Source: Halomonas elongata
Lineage (GTDB): Bacteria; Pseudomonadota; Gammaproteobacteria; Pseudomonadales; Halomonadaceae
Reading direction: 5' to 3'
Length of the DNA: 64,000 bases
Assembly (NCBI RefSeq): GCF_029081005.1
Contig: NZ_JAJQTQ010000004.1
Location: 1-64,000 of the forward strand
The notes beneath the pieces were generated by a model. The model saw only the letters and a list, made by a program, of their open reading frames with translations. It was not told the DNA's origin and did not search any database. Positions 9,577 through 18,580 of this stretch are shown here, one piece after another; positions within the stretch are counted from its first letter, which is position 1; each line of letters begins with the position of its first letter. The position numbers and the translations under genes were made by a program.

Positions 9577-10580
9577 TGGGGACCTTCATCAACCCTGCCT
9601 GGCGGGGGAGCATTACCCTCTTCCTGCTGCTGGTCGTGGCGTTCGGTGCGACCTCCGCCCGAGCCTGCGATGTGGTGGCGCCGAATCCATTGGCGAGTTT
9701 CGGTAACGTGAGCTCGCTGACGGTGGCCAGCAGTGTCCAGCAGACATCGGCGCAGCCCAACGCCGGTGTGGAGTGCTCGGCACCGTTGCTGTCGGTACTC
9801 GATACCGACTACGTGAATGCAACGCTCTCCAGCGCCAGTGGCGGTCAGCTCGTGGCACCCACGGGGGATGCCATCGACTATGACATCTTTGCCGATCCCG
9901 GCGGTCAGGTGCCGCTGACGCTGGGCACCACCTACGATTACTACAACACCACCCTGCTGGATCTGCTCGGCCTGCTGGGGAGCAATGGCCCGATCGAGCT
10001 GCCGATGTATTACCGCACTCTGCCGGGCTCCGCCGGCAATGTCGCCGCCGGTCTCTATACCGATACCCTGACCGTCAGCTGGAATTGGTCCGTCTGCGAG
10101 GGACTCGGCATCGGGGGGCTCTGCCTCGGCCGGGACAACGGGAGCGGCACCAGCACCATCACCCTGCAGCTCGAGGTCCTGCCGGACTGCGTGATCGACG
10201 CCTCCGACCTGGATTTCGGCTCAGCGCCGCTGGTGGCGGGGTTCAGCCCGGTGACCCGGACGCTCTCGGTGCGCTGCACCAAGGGGCAGGCCTACAGCGT
10301 GGGGTTGAGCGATGGCCAGCATGCCGCCTCCGGCCAGCGGCGCATGGCGTCCTCGGGCGAGTATCTACGCTATGAGCTCTACAAGGGGGCCAGCGGGCTG
10401 TCACGCTGGGGAAGCCAGGGGGCGGAGCGACGCGATTCGACCCAGGCGGACAGTGCGCCGGGCAACCATGACGGCGTGACCGCCCAGGGATTCATCTATC
10501 GCGGCATTATCGACGAGAATCAGCCGACGCCATCGGCCGGCGTCTATACGGATTCGGTCGTCGTGGAGGTGGCGTTCTAG
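9576..10580 (+). CDS. Two-domain SCPU tip adhesin (CsuE-like)
   Basis: A 334-residue secreted protein with a signal peptide ending near TSARA and two successive SCPU domains. The first starts around ACDVVAPNPLASFGN, the second around DCVIDASDLDFGSAP. A two-domain SCPU protein encoded last in the operon is the layout of CsuE, the pilus tip adhesin. The N-terminal domain would contact a surface and the C-terminal domain connects to the shaft. The ATG at 9576 overlaps the usher stop codon. A Gly-rich link (GLGIGGLCLGRDNGSG) joins the domains. Confidence 0.83.
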   Translation: MGTFINPAWRGSITLFLLLVVAFGATSARACDVVAPNPLASFGNVSSLTVASSVQQTSAQPNAGVECSAPLLSVLDTDYVNATLSSASGGQLVAPTGDAIDYDIFADPGGQVPLTLGTTYDYYNTTLLDLLGLLGSNGPIELPMYYRTLPGSAGNVAAGLYTDTLTVSWNWSVCEGLGIGGLCLGRDNGSGTSTITLQLEVLPDCVIDASDLDFGSAPLVAGFSPVTRTLSVRCTKGQAYSVGLSDGQHAASGQRRMASSGEYLRYELYKGASGLSRWGSQGAERRDSTQADSAPGNHDGVTAQGFIYRGIIDENQPTPSAGVYTDSVVVEVAF

Positions 10581-10589
10581 GAGGGAGTG

Positions 10590-10616
10590 GCAGGCGCCGC
10601 CCGTGGCAGCGCCTGC
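10590..10616. terminator. Hairpin between pilus operon and serA
   Basis: GCAGGCGC pairs with GCGCCTGC around an 11-base loop, directly between the convergent stops of the tip adhesin and serA. There is no T run on either strand, so its role in termination is uncertain. Confidence 0.4.
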
Positions 10617-10622
10617 AACGGA

Positions 10623-11873
10623 TCAGCCTTCGAAGCTGGTTTCCGAGTAGAGTACCCGCACGCGCAGGGTATGCGTCACCTTGCTCAGTGCCTCCAGGGC
10701 GCGGGGGCCGTATTCCTTGTCCACGTCGATGACCACGTAGCCGATGCGCTCGTTGGTCTGCAGGTACTGGCCGAGGATATTGATGTCGTCCTCGGAGAGG
10801 ACCCGGTTGATCTCGGACATCACGCCGGGCACGTTCTCGTGGATGTGCAGCAGGCGGTGCTTGCCGGGGTGGGCCGGCAGGGCGACCTCGGGGAAGTTCA
10901 CCGAGGTGATGGTGGTGCCGTTGTCGGAGAAGGTCACCAGCTTTTCGGATACCTCGATGCCGATGTTCTCCTGGGCCTCCAGGGTGGAGCCACCGATGTG
11001 TGGGGTGAGGATGACGTTGTTCAGGCCGCGCAGCGGGCTGACGAACTCCTCGTTGTTGCCCTTGGGCTCGACCGGGAAGACATCGATGGCCGCCCCGTTG
11101 AGTCGGCCGGCCCGGAGGGCCTCCGCCAGTGCCTCGATCACCACCACGCTGCCGCGGGAGGCGTTGATCAGGATGCTGCCCGGCTTCATCAGGCCGATCT
11201 GCTCTTCACCGATCATCCAGCGGGTGGAGGGCAGGTCCGGAACGTGCAGGCTGACGATATCGGCACGCGCCAGCAATTCCTCGAGACTGCCCACCTGACG
11301 GGCATTGCCCATGCCGAGCTTGGTCACCACATCGTAGTAGATGACGTCGAAGCCCAGTGCCTCGGACAGCACCGAAAGCTGGGCGCCGATGCTGCCATAG
11401 CCGATGATGCCCAATGTCTTGCCCCGGGCCTCATGGGCGTTCCTGGCCGACTTCAGCCAGCCTCCCTGATGGGCGCTGGCGCTTTTCTCGGGGATACCGC
11501 GCAGCAGCATGATCGACTCGGCCAGCACCAGCTCGGCTACCGAACGGGTGTTGGAGTAGGGGGCATTGAAGACGGGGATACCCCGCACCAGGGCCGCATC
11601 GAGGTCGACCTGGTTGGTGCCGATGCAGAAACAGCCCACGGCCACGAGCTTCTCGGCGGCGGCGAAGACGCGCTCGTTGAGCTGGGTACGGGAACGGATG
11701 CCGATGAAGTGGACGTCACGGATCTTTTCGATCAGCGATTCCTCGTCCAGCGAGGTCGACAGGTGTTCGATGTTGGTGTACCCGGCATTCAGGAAATTGT
11801 CCACTGCGCTCTGGTGGACGCCCTCGAGCAGCAGGATCTTGATCTTGCTCTTGTCCAGGGACGTTTTGGCCAT
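10623..11873 (-). CDS. serA: D-3-phosphoglycerate dehydrogenase
   Basis: A 416-residue cytosolic enzyme that oxidises 3-phosphoglycerate to 3-phosphohydroxypyruvate, first step of serine synthesis. It has the E. coli-type layout: an N-terminal substrate-binding part with GCFCIGTNQVDL, a Rossmann NAD domain (GIIGYGSIGAQ), the catalytic-region motifs LHVPDLPSTR and TPHIGGSTLEAQ (catalytic His), and a C-terminal ACT domain (HRLLHIHENVPGVM) that in relatives binds serine for feedback inhibition. The start at 11873 (MAKTSLDK) gives a length close to the usual 410 residues. It is a single gene, with a MITE-like insertion upstream. Confidence 0.95.
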   Translation of the reverse strand: MAKTSLDKSKIKILLLEGVHQSAVDNFLNAGYTNIEHLSTSLDEESLIEKIRDVHFIGIRSRTQLNERVFAAAEKLVAVGCFCIGTNQVDLDAALVRGIPVFNAPYSNTRSVAELVLAESIMLLRGIPEKSASAHQGGWLKSARNAHEARGKTLGIIGYGSIGAQLSVLSEALGFDVIYYDVVTKLGMGNARQVGSLEELLARADIVSLHVPDLPSTRWMIGEEQIGLMKPGSILINASRGSVVVIEALAEALRAGRLNGAAIDVFPVEPKGNNEEFVSPLRGLNNVILTPHIGGSTLEAQENIGIEVSEKLVTFSDNGTTITSVNFPEVALPAHPGKHRLLHIHENVPGVMSEINRVLSEDDINILGQYLQTNERIGYVVIDVDKEYGPRALEALSKVTHTLRVRVLYSETSFEG

Positions 11874-11969
11874 GGTCGAATCAACCCCTTCTATGGTGCG
11901 CGCCGCATGCGTTTCAGGAAGGTGACGTCTGGGTTGTCGGGGCATCTGCCCGGCAACCTCAGGCGCTAA

Positions 11970-12112
11970 GGAAACGCTGAATAAATCGCCGAGCGTGATG
12001 AAGCGCAAGGCGCGCGGAGCACAGAAAGCGAGACATAACAGTCTGTTAGGCGAGCTTTCGAGCATCGCACAACACAGCGATTCACACGCGCAGGCATTTA
12101 AGCAGTGTTTAC
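11970..12112. mobile_element. 143-base MITE-like element with CTAA target duplication
   Basis: The left end GGAAACGCTGAATAAAT and the reverse complement of the right end, GTAAACACTGCTTAAAT, match at 13 of 17 bases. CTAA flanks the element directly on both sides (11966-11969 and 12113-12116), which is the target-site form (YTAR) known for the IS5 group. No transposase fits inside, so it is a non-autonomous or degraded element. It fills most of the 411-base gap between serA and xseB; the remainder holds their promoters, which I could not define. Confidence 0.65.
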
Positions 12113-12284
12113 CTAAACAAGGGCCGATATCTTACCACAGCACGACCCGCTGCGGATGAAAATGCCGCGTGGCCTGGATGAGCGGCTTGCATGATGGGGC
12201 GCGCGTCCGGGCGCGGGGCAGACGACCCCCGGGGGGGAGCGTGTATACTATCGCCCTCATGGTGAGATGGCGACGAGGGCAGCC

Positions 12285-12569
12285 ATGGCGGGACAGGACA
12301 AGCAGCGACAGGACACCGAGGAAACGGCACCGGCGGATTTTGCGGCGACCGTGGAGCGTCTGGAGGCGTTGGTGGAACAACTGGAATCCGGTGAGTTGTC
12401 GCTGGAGGCGTCGTTGACGGCCTTCGAGCAGGGCGTTCGCCTGACCCGTGATGCCCAGCGCCGACTCGACGAGGCCGAGCTCAAGGTTCGCACCCTGACC
12501 GAGGGCGAGGAAGGCGGCATCGATCTCAAGCCCTTCGCGTCACCCGAGGAGGATGACGGTGAACATTGA
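12285..12569 (+). CDS. xseB: Exodeoxyribonuclease VII small subunit
   Basis: A 94-residue protein made mainly of two helices (FAATVERLEALVEQLESGELSLEASLTAFEQG split over the first 60 residues), typical of XseB, which multimerises around XseA and helps degrade single-stranded DNA. The acidic tail (SPEEDDGEH) makes it slightly longer than the E. coli protein. The ATG at 12285 follows a GAGGG; an in-frame ATG at 12267 would add six residues. It overlaps ispA and forms the usual xseB-ispA-dxs operon. Confidence 0.9.
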   Translation: MAGQDKQRQDTEETAPADFAATVERLEALVEQLESGELSLEASLTAFEQGVRLTRDAQRRLDEAELKVRTLTEGEEGGIDLKPFASPEEDDGEH

Positions 12570-13437
12570 GCGCGTGATGATCGAGGATCGGCGCCGAGTG
12601 GACGAGCGTCTGGAAAGGCTCTTCGCGCGCGGCGAGGCGGCGCCCTCGGCGCGTCTGGACGCGGCCATGCGCCATGGCGTACTGGTCGGCGGCAAGCGCC
12701 TGCGGCCGGTGCTGGTCTATGCCGCGGGCCGTGCCCTGGGGGCCGGTGACGAGGCCCTCGATGGGCCGGCGATGGCCGTGGAACTGGTGCATGCCTACTC
12801 GCTGGTGCACGACGACCTGCCGGCCATGGATGACGATGACGTACGCCGTGGCCGGCCCACCGTGCATCGTGCCTATGACGAGGCCACCGCCATTCTGGCC
12901 GGCGATGCACTGCAGACCCTGGCCTTCGAAGTGCTGGCCGATACCGGTCATCCGCGTCTTTCGGCGATGGTCGGTACCCTGGCCCGTGCCGCCGGACGCG
13001 ATGGCATGGCGGCCGGCCAGGCACTGGACCTGGATGCGGTGGGAGGCCATCCCGACCTGACGGCGCTGGCGACCATGCATCGTCACAAGACCGGTGCGCT
13101 GATCCATGCCGCCGTGCGGCTGGGTGGGCTGGCTGCGGTGGCCGAGGGCGACGAGCGCCTGCTGGCGCTGGAACGCTACGCCGCCGCCATCGGGCTGGCG
13201 TTCCAGATTCGCGATGACGTGCTCGACGTGACCGGCGATACGACCGTTCTCGGCAAGGCCTCGGGGGCGGATGCCGCCCGTGACAAGCCGACCTATCCCA
13301 CTCTGCTGGGGCTGGAGGGGGCCGATGACAAGGCCCGATCCTTGGTGGACGAGGCCGTATCGGCCCTGGCGCCGCTGGGCGAGGCCGGCACCGTGCTGGC
13401 CACCCTGGCCCGATACATGATCGAGCGTGACCACTGA
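12559..13437 (+). CDS. ispA: Farnesyl diphosphate synthase (geranyltranstransferase)
   Basis: A 292-residue cytosolic prenyltransferase that condenses IPP with DMAPP and GPP to farnesyl diphosphate. Both Asp-rich motifs are present: [13 protein letters not shown] (first) and [11 protein letters not shown] (second), as well as GGKRLRP for substrate binding. The GTG at 12559 is preferred because AGGAGG ends 6 bases before it; the ATG at 12553 directly abuts that Shine-Dalgarno sequence and is less plausible. It overlaps xseB by 11 bases and is followed 14 bases later by dxs, so isoprenoid precursor supply and prenyl chain formation are co-expressed. Confidence 0.93.
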   Translation: MNIERVMIEDRRRVDERLERLFARGEAAPSARLDAAMRHGVLVGGKRLRPVLVYAAGRALGAGDEALDGPAMAVELVHAYSLVHDDLPAMDDDDVRRGRPTVHRAYDEATAILAGDALQTLAFEVLADTGHPRLSAMVGTLARAAGRDGMAAGQALDLDAVGGHPDLTALATMHRHKTGALIHAAVRLGGLAAVAEGDERLLALERYAAAIGLAFQIRDDVLDVTGDTTVLGKASGADAARDKPTYPTLLGLEGADDKARSLVDEAVSALAPLGEAGTVLATLARYMIERDH

Positions 13438-13451
13438 ACCACAGGGCCAAC

Positions 13452-15419
13452 ATGAAGCTGTTCGATGACATTCCGGTCGAGCGTCCGGCCACGCCGCTGC
13501 TCGACACCCTGGAAACACCGGCCGCGCTGCGTGCCATGGACGAGGCTCAGCTGGTGCAGGTGGCCGACGAGTTACGTGCCTATCTGCTCTACAGCGTGGG
13601 CGTCTCCGGTGGCCATTTCGGCGCTGGACTCGGCGTCGTGGAGCTGACGGTGGCACTGCACCATGCCCTGGAGACGCCCCATGACCGCCTCGTCTGGGAT
13701 GTGGGTCACCAGGCGTATCCGCACAAGATTCTCACCGGTCGCCGTGAAGCGATGCAGCATATTCGCCAGTTCGGTGGCCTGGCGGCGTTTCCGCGCCGCA
13801 GCGAATCGCCCTATGACACCTTCGGGGTAGGGCATTCCAGCACCTCCGTTTCCGCTGCTCTGGGCATGGCGCTGGCCGCCCGCACGCGAGACGAGAAGCG
13901 TCGGGTCTGCGCGGTGATCGGCGACGGCGCCCTGTCCGCCGGCATGGCCTTCGAGGCCCTGGCCCACGCCGGCCATGTGGATGCCAACCTGCTGGTGATC
14001 CTCAACGACAACGAGATGTCGATCTCCGAGAACGTCGGCGGCATGGCCAGCTACCTGGCTCGGATTCTGGCCAGCAAGCCCTACACCAGCATGCGCGAGG
14101 GCGGCAAGAAGGTGCTGTCGCACCTGCCCGGCGCCCTGGAGCTGGCCCGGCGAACCGAGGAGCACATGAAGGGCATGGTCAGCCCGGCGACGCTGTTCGA
14201 GGAAATGGGCTTCAACTATATCGGCCCGCTCGATGGTCATGATCTGCCGACCCTGGTCCAGACCCTGCGCAACATGCGCGATATGGACGGGCCCCAGTTC
14301 CTTCACGTGAAGACGCGCAAGGGGCGTGGTTTCCTGCCCGCCGAGGCCGACCCCATCGGCTATCACGCCATCACCAAACTGGAGAAGAACGGCGAAACGC
14401 CGCCGCCGCTCAAGCCGACTCAGCCGGCTGTCGCGCTCGGGGAGAAGAACGAGGCATCGCACTCGAAGCCGCGCAACGATTTATCGCGCCCGAAGCCGCG
14501 CAAGTATTGCAACGTCTTCGGCGACTGGCTGTGCGACATGGCGGCCGCCGACGAGCGGCTGGTCGGTATCACGCCGGCGATGCGCGAGGGTTCCGACCTG
14601 GTCCGGTTCTCCCAGGAGTACCCGGGGCGCTACTACGACGTGGCGATCGCCGAGCAGCATGCGGTGACCCTGGCCGCCGGCCTGGCCTGCGAGGCGATGA
14701 AGCCGGTCGTGGCCATCTATTCCACCTTCCTGCAGCGTGGTTACGATCAGCTCATCCATGACGTGGCGGTGCAGGCGCTGGACGTGACCTTCGCCATCGA
14801 TCGTGCCGGCGTGGTGGGTGAGGATGGCCCCACCCACCACGGGGCGCTGGATCTGAGTTACCTGCGCTGCGTGCCGGGCATGGTGGTGCTGGCGCCCGCC
14901 GACGAGGCCGAGTGCCGCGCGCTGCTCAGTGCCGCCTATCATCATCCCGGTCCGGCTGCCGTGCGCTACCCGCGGGGTACCGGTCCCGGTACGGTGATTC
15001 CCGAGCATCTCGAGGCGCTGCCCATCGGTGAGGCCGAGATGCGTCGTCGTGCCGATGGCGATGGCCCGAGGGTGGCGCTGCTGGCCTTCGGTAGCCTCAA
15101 TGGGCCAGCCGCCGAGGTGGCCGAGCGCCTCGATGCCACCCATCTCAACATGCGGTCGATCAAGCCGCTGGATCGTGAGGCGGTACTGGCGGCGGCCGAC
15201 GAGCATGACCTGCTGGTGACCCTGGAGGAAAACGTGGTGGCCGGTGGTGCCGGAAGTAGCGTCGGCGAGCTGTTGGCCGCAGAAGGGCGCCGGACGGCGC
15301 TGCTGCATCTCGGCCTGCCCGATGCCTTCGTCGAGCATGGCAAGCCGGCGGAGCTGCTCGCCGAGTGCGGGCTCGATGCCGAGGGGATCGAGGCCTCGAT
15401 CAGGCATCGCCTCGGCTGA
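13452..15419 (+). CDS. dxs: 1-deoxy-D-xylulose-5-phosphate synthase
   Basis: A 655-residue thiamine-diphosphate enzyme that makes DXP from pyruvate and glyceraldehyde 3-phosphate, entry to the MEP pathway. Motifs include [11 protein letters not shown], the ThDP-binding [14 protein letters not shown] with downstream NDNEMSIS, the second-domain AIAEQHAV with the catalytic Glu, and AVRYPRGTG. It is some 30 residues longer than E. coli Dxs because of an insertion at about residues 318-348, between [11 protein letters not shown] and [10 protein letters not shown], rich in Lys, Pro and Asn. The catalytic core is intact. Last gene of the xseB-ispA-dxs operon. Confidence 0.95.
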   Translation: MKLFDDIPVERPATPLLDTLETPAALRAMDEAQLVQVADELRAYLLYSVGVSGGHFGAGLGVVELTVALHHALETPHDRLVWDVGHQAYPHKILTGRREAMQHIRQFGGLAAFPRRSESPYDTFGVGHSSTSVSAALGMALAARTRDEKRRVCAVIGDGALSAGMAFEALAHAGHVDANLLVILNDNEMSISENVGGMASYLARILASKPYTSMREGGKKVLSHLPGALELARRTEEHMKGMVSPATLFEEMGFNYIGPLDGHDLPTLVQTLRNMRDMDGPQFLHVKTRKGRGFLPAEADPIGYHAITKLEKNGETPPPLKPTQPAVALGEKNEASHSKPRNDLSRPKPRKYCNVFGDWLCDMAAADERLVGITPAMREGSDLVRFSQEYPGRYYDVAIAEQHAVTLAAGLACEAMKPVVAIYSTFLQRGYDQLIHDVAVQALDVTFAIDRAGVVGEDGPTHHGALDLSYLRCVPGMVVLAPADEAECRALLSAAYHHPGPAAVRYPRGTGPGTVIPEHLEALPIGEAEMRRRADGDGPRVALLAFGSLNGPAAEVAERLDATHLNMRSIKPLDREAVLAAADEHDLLVTLEENVVAGGAGSSVGELLAAEGRRTALLHLGLPDAFVEHGKPAELLAECGLDAEGIEASIRHRLG

Positions 15420-15554
15420 TTGCCGTGAGCTCTCCGACGGACGCCTGCCATCACCGTCGGGGGATCGGCGTCATGGGACAGCCGCATCGCGCCCGTCCTG
15501 CCCGGGGTGCTATGCTCCCCGCCATCTTTGCGAGACGTGTTTCAAGGAGTCGAC

Positions 15555-16325
15555 ATGCTGGCCATGGTGCTGATCGGTGGGTTGCTGGGATTTCTGGTCG
15601 GCGGCCCGGTGGGTCTGCTGATCGGGGGTGGCCTCGGCTACTGGCTCGTCCGGCGTCTGCGTCGGAGCATGCTGGGTCGATTGGCCGGGGTGCAGGCGCA
15701 GTTTCTCGAATCGACCTTCGCGGTCATGGGCTGCATGTGCAAGGCCGATGGCCAGGTCTCCGAGGCGGAACTCGATGCATCCCGGCAGTTGTGGGATCGC
15801 CTGCGGCTGAGCGAGGAGCAGCGTGCTAAGGCGCGGGCCGATTTCACCCGGGGCAAGGGTGCGGATTTCGACCTCGAGGCGGAGCTGGCCAAGATCCGGC
15901 AGATCGTGGGCACCCAGCCCGCTCTGCGGCAGGTGTTCCTGCAGGTGCAGCTCGCGGCCATCGCCGCCGATGGCGAGCTCCACCCCGCCGAGCGCGACAT
16001 GTTGATGCGAGTGGTGCGTGGACTGGGCTGTTCTGAGGCCGAGATCGCCCAGATCGAAGCCATGCTGCGGAGCTCTGCCGAGGGAGGTGCCACGACGCAT
16101 GAAATCTCGCTGGAGGATGCCTACCAGGTGCTGGGCGTGTCATCCGATGCCAGCGACGCCGAGATCAAACGCTGCTATCGGCGCCTGATGAGCGAGAACC
16201 ACCCCGACAAGCTGGCCGCCAAGGGCCTGCCGGAGAACATGCGCGAAGTGGCCAAGGAACGCACCAGCGAGATCGGCAACGCCTACGAGCGTATTCGCAA
16301 GGCGCGCTCCGCCGACGCGGCCTGA
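15555..16325 (+). CDS. djlA: DjlA-like membrane-anchored DnaJ co-chaperone
   Basis: A 256-residue protein with one Gly-rich N-terminal membrane segment (residues 3-28, GGLLGFLVGGPVGLLIGGGL) and a TerB-like helical domain (about 50-150, with MGCMCKADGQVSEAE and AIAADGELHPAERDML). It ends in a C-terminal J domain (about 188-256) that keeps the HPD tripeptide in ENHPDKL. This domain order is that of DjlA, which stimulates DnaK ATPase at the inner membrane and is linked to envelope stress. AAGGAG lies 6 bases before the start. It stands alone downstream of dxs. Confidence 0.9.
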   Translation: MLAMVLIGGLLGFLVGGPVGLLIGGGLGYWLVRRLRRSMLGRLAGVQAQFLESTFAVMGCMCKADGQVSEAELDASRQLWDRLRLSEEQRAKARADFTRGKGADFDLEAELAKIRQIVGTQPALRQVFLQVQLAAIAADGELHPAERDMLMRVVRGLGCSEAEIAQIEAMLRSSAEGGATTHEISLEDAYQVLGVSSDASDAEIKRCYRRLMSENHPDKLAAKGLPENMREVAKERTSEIGNAYERIRKARSADAA

Positions 16326-16521
16326 TTCCTGCGGCGGCATTCTTTCGTCACGACGGCCCGCGCTTTCCGGAATGTGACATGGTGGTTGCCGGGCCGCCTG
16401 GACCGGCCTAGGATGCGCGGCGACCCGCCGGCCCGGTGGGGACGACGCCTCTGCCTCGGTCCGGCCAAGCGATGCCGAGGCATTCTTGTGGTGATCGACA
16501 AGAATTCCAAGGAGACCCCTG

Positions 16522-18075
16522 ATGTCTTTCGGTCCGCTTTCCCTCCTGCCGCCCGTGCTGGCCATCGTGCTGGCGCTGGCGACGCGCAACGTGATACCGG
16601 CGCTGTTCTGCGGCGTCTGGCTGGGCGCCACCATGCTCAGTGGCGGCAATCCGGCCGCTGGCCTCTACGACAGTTTCAACGACTTCATCATCCCGAGCGT
16701 GGGGGATGAATGGAGCGTCACCGTCCTGATCTACTGCGGTCTTTTCGGCGTGTTGATCACGGTGCTCCAGCGCACCGGCGGTGCCCAGGCCATCGCCCGG
16801 GCCATTTCCGAGCGGGTCGCCTCGCGCCGTGGGGCCCAGGGAGCGACCCTGGGGCTCGGCATGCTGATCTTCTTCGAGGACTACTTCAATGCCCTGACGG
16901 TGGGCAGCGTGATGCGCCCGATCACCGATCGCATGAAGGTCTCCCGGGAGAAGCTGGCCTATATCGTCGATTCGACCTCGGCCCCCATGTGCCTGCTGGG
17001 CCCGGTATCCACCTGGGTGGTCTTCGTGATGGGGCTGATCGGCACGCAGTTGACCGAGATGGACATCAGTGGGTCCGAGTACCTGATCTATCTCTCCTCC
17101 ATCCCGCTGAATTTCTATGCCTGGCTGGCACTTGGACTGATCGCCTTCATCGTCATCACCCAGTGGGATTTCGGTCCCATGGCGCGCGCCGAGCATCGTG
17201 CCCGGACCACCGGCGAGGTGCTGGCCAAGGATGCCACGCCGCCTTCCGATCGGGAGGTCGCCGAGATGGACGTTATCCCGGAAGCCCAGGCGCGCAAGCG
17301 CAACATGCTGGTGCCGATCGCCGTGCTGGTGCTGATGATTCCCCCGATGTTCCTGTGGACCGGCAATTACCCCGAGAATGACCTGGTCACCGCCGTGGGC
17401 GAGGCCAATGGTGGCCTGTCGATCCTGATCGCCACCTTCGTGGCGGTGGTCGTCGGCCTGGTCATGGGGATGCAGCAGAAGCTCTTCGACTTCCGTGAGT
17501 CCATGGATATCGTCGTCTCCGGTATCAAGAGCATGACGCTGGTCTACATCATTCTGACGCTGGCCTGGTCGATCGGCAGCGTGACCTCGGAACTGGGGAC
17601 CGCCGATTATCTGGTGACCCTGGCGGAGGCGAACATCGCACCCAGCCTGGTACCGGTGCTGCTGTTCCTGATCGGCGCCCTGGTCGCCTTCACGACCGGG
17701 ACATCCTACGGCACCTTCGCGATCATGATCCCCATTGCCATGCCGGTGGCGATGGCAATGGATCTGTCATTGTCGCTGGCGATTGCCGCCGTTCTCAGTG
17801 GCGGCATCTTCGGCGACCACTGCTCGCCGATCTCCGATACCACCATTCTCTCCTCGGCGGGCTCCTCCTGCGATCATATCGACCATGTGCGCACCCAGCT
17901 GCCCTACGCGGTATGCGCCGGGTTGGCCGGCATCCTGGCCTTCTTCATCGCCGGCCTCGCCGACAGTGCGCTGGTCGGCGGCCTCGCCGGCGTCGTGGCG
18001 CTGGTGGTGATGGCGGTAGTGCTGCGTGCTCTCTGGGGCAGGACGACATCGCGCGACGAGGCATTCGTCGATTGA
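16522..18075 (+). CDS. NhaC-family Na+/H+ antiporter
   Basis: A 517-residue inner-membrane antiporter of the NhaC family, which exchanges Na+ for H+ or, in some members, malate plus H+ for lactate plus Na+. About 11-12 hydrophobic segments are visible, with family-type motifs FFEDYFNALTVGSVMRP, DSTSAPMCLLGPVSTW and ILSGGIFGDHCSPISDTTILSS, which contain conserved polar residues within membrane helices. A cytoplasmic loop at about 215-255 is charged. A strong AAGGAGA precedes the ATG. Sodium extrusion fits a halophilic or halotolerant host. Confidence 0.88.
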   Translation: MSFGPLSLLPPVLAIVLALATRNVIPALFCGVWLGATMLSGGNPAAGLYDSFNDFIIPSVGDEWSVTVLIYCGLFGVLITVLQRTGGAQAIARAISERVASRRGAQGATLGLGMLIFFEDYFNALTVGSVMRPITDRMKVSREKLAYIVDSTSAPMCLLGPVSTWVVFVMGLIGTQLTEMDISGSEYLIYLSSIPLNFYAWLALGLIAFIVITQWDFGPMARAEHRARTTGEVLAKDATPPSDREVAEMDVIPEAQARKRNMLVPIAVLVLMIPPMFLWTGNYPENDLVTAVGEANGGLSILIATFVAVVVGLVMGMQQKLFDFRESMDIVVSGIKSMTLVYIILTLAWSIGSVTSELGTADYLVTLAEANIAPSLVPVLLFLIGALVAFTTGTSYGTFAIMIPIAMPVAMAMDLSLSLAIAAVLSGGIFGDHCSPISDTTILSSAGSSCDHIDHVRTQLPYAVCAGLAGILAFFIAGLADSALVGGLAGVVALVVMAVVLRALWGRTTSRDEAFVD

Positions 18076-18109
18076 GAAGACGGCGCCGCCCTGTCCTGCG
18101 AGCATGAAA

Positions 18110-18134
18110 AAGGCCCCTTCTGGAGGGGCCTTCT
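18110..18134 (+). terminator. Intrinsic terminator after the NhaC-like gene
   Basis: AAGGCCCC pairs with GGGGCCTT around a 7-base loop and is followed by TTCTT on the plus strand; the minus side has a run of A's, so it probably works for both strands. Confidence 0.8.
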
Positions 18135-18166
18135 TGCGTCGAGGAGCCTGTCGGAAAACGGAGTTT

Positions 18167-18457
18167 TCAGGTAGTGGCTTCCCGAGCCGGCTTCAGCGGA
18201 TCCTCTGTCACGGCAATGTCTGTCTCATGCTGCTGCTGGGCACGCAGCTTGAGGCGGGCCTTGGCCATGGCGGCACTGCCGCTGCTGGCGACCAGATCGG
18301 CAGAGGCGTCCGCCTGGACCTGGGACGTCGGTGCATGCTGGCTGACGGCGGACAGCGGCTCGTTGAGCTGCAGGGCGCGCTCGGTGGCCGGGTCGGCCTG
18401 GGCGGCCAGGGGCAGGGCGGCGAGCAGCAGGCTGGCGGTCATCAGTTTGGTTTTCAT
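18167..18457 (-). CDS. Small secreted protein of unknown function
   Basis: A 96-residue protein with a clear signal peptide (MKTKLMTASLLLAALPLAAQA, cleaved near AQA-DP) and a mature part rich in Ala, Gln and Ser, with no cysteine. The mature part looks helical and mildly charged (AAMAKARLKLRAQQQHE). GAGGTA lies 6-10 bases before the ATG, and the upstream gap is A/T-rich with a likely promoter, so it is probably a real gene. I do not recognise a family. It lies between the NhaC terminator and ribA, both close by. Confidence 0.65.
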   Translation of the reverse strand: MKTKLMTASLLLAALPLAAQADPATERALQLNEPLSAVSQHAPTSQVQADASADLVASSGSAAMAKARLKLRAQQQHETDIAVTEDPLKPAREATT

Positions 18458-18580
18458 CTCGGGTACCTCGCTTGCGATGTTTTGATAACATGCATTTTAT
18501 TAGCGAGCTAAGTGTAAAGCCAGAGAAAACTATCGATCGATGCGATCGTTCCAGACTATTGATATCGTCGGGAAGCGGTG

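Noticed and set aside
10590-10616. Strong intrinsic terminator after the pilus operon
   Set aside because: The hairpin has no T run on either strand, so only a weak call was kept.
18520-18580. Regulatory RNA upstream of the 96-residue secreted protein
   Set aside because: Several short GATC-type palindromes are present but no terminator or extended pairing was seen.
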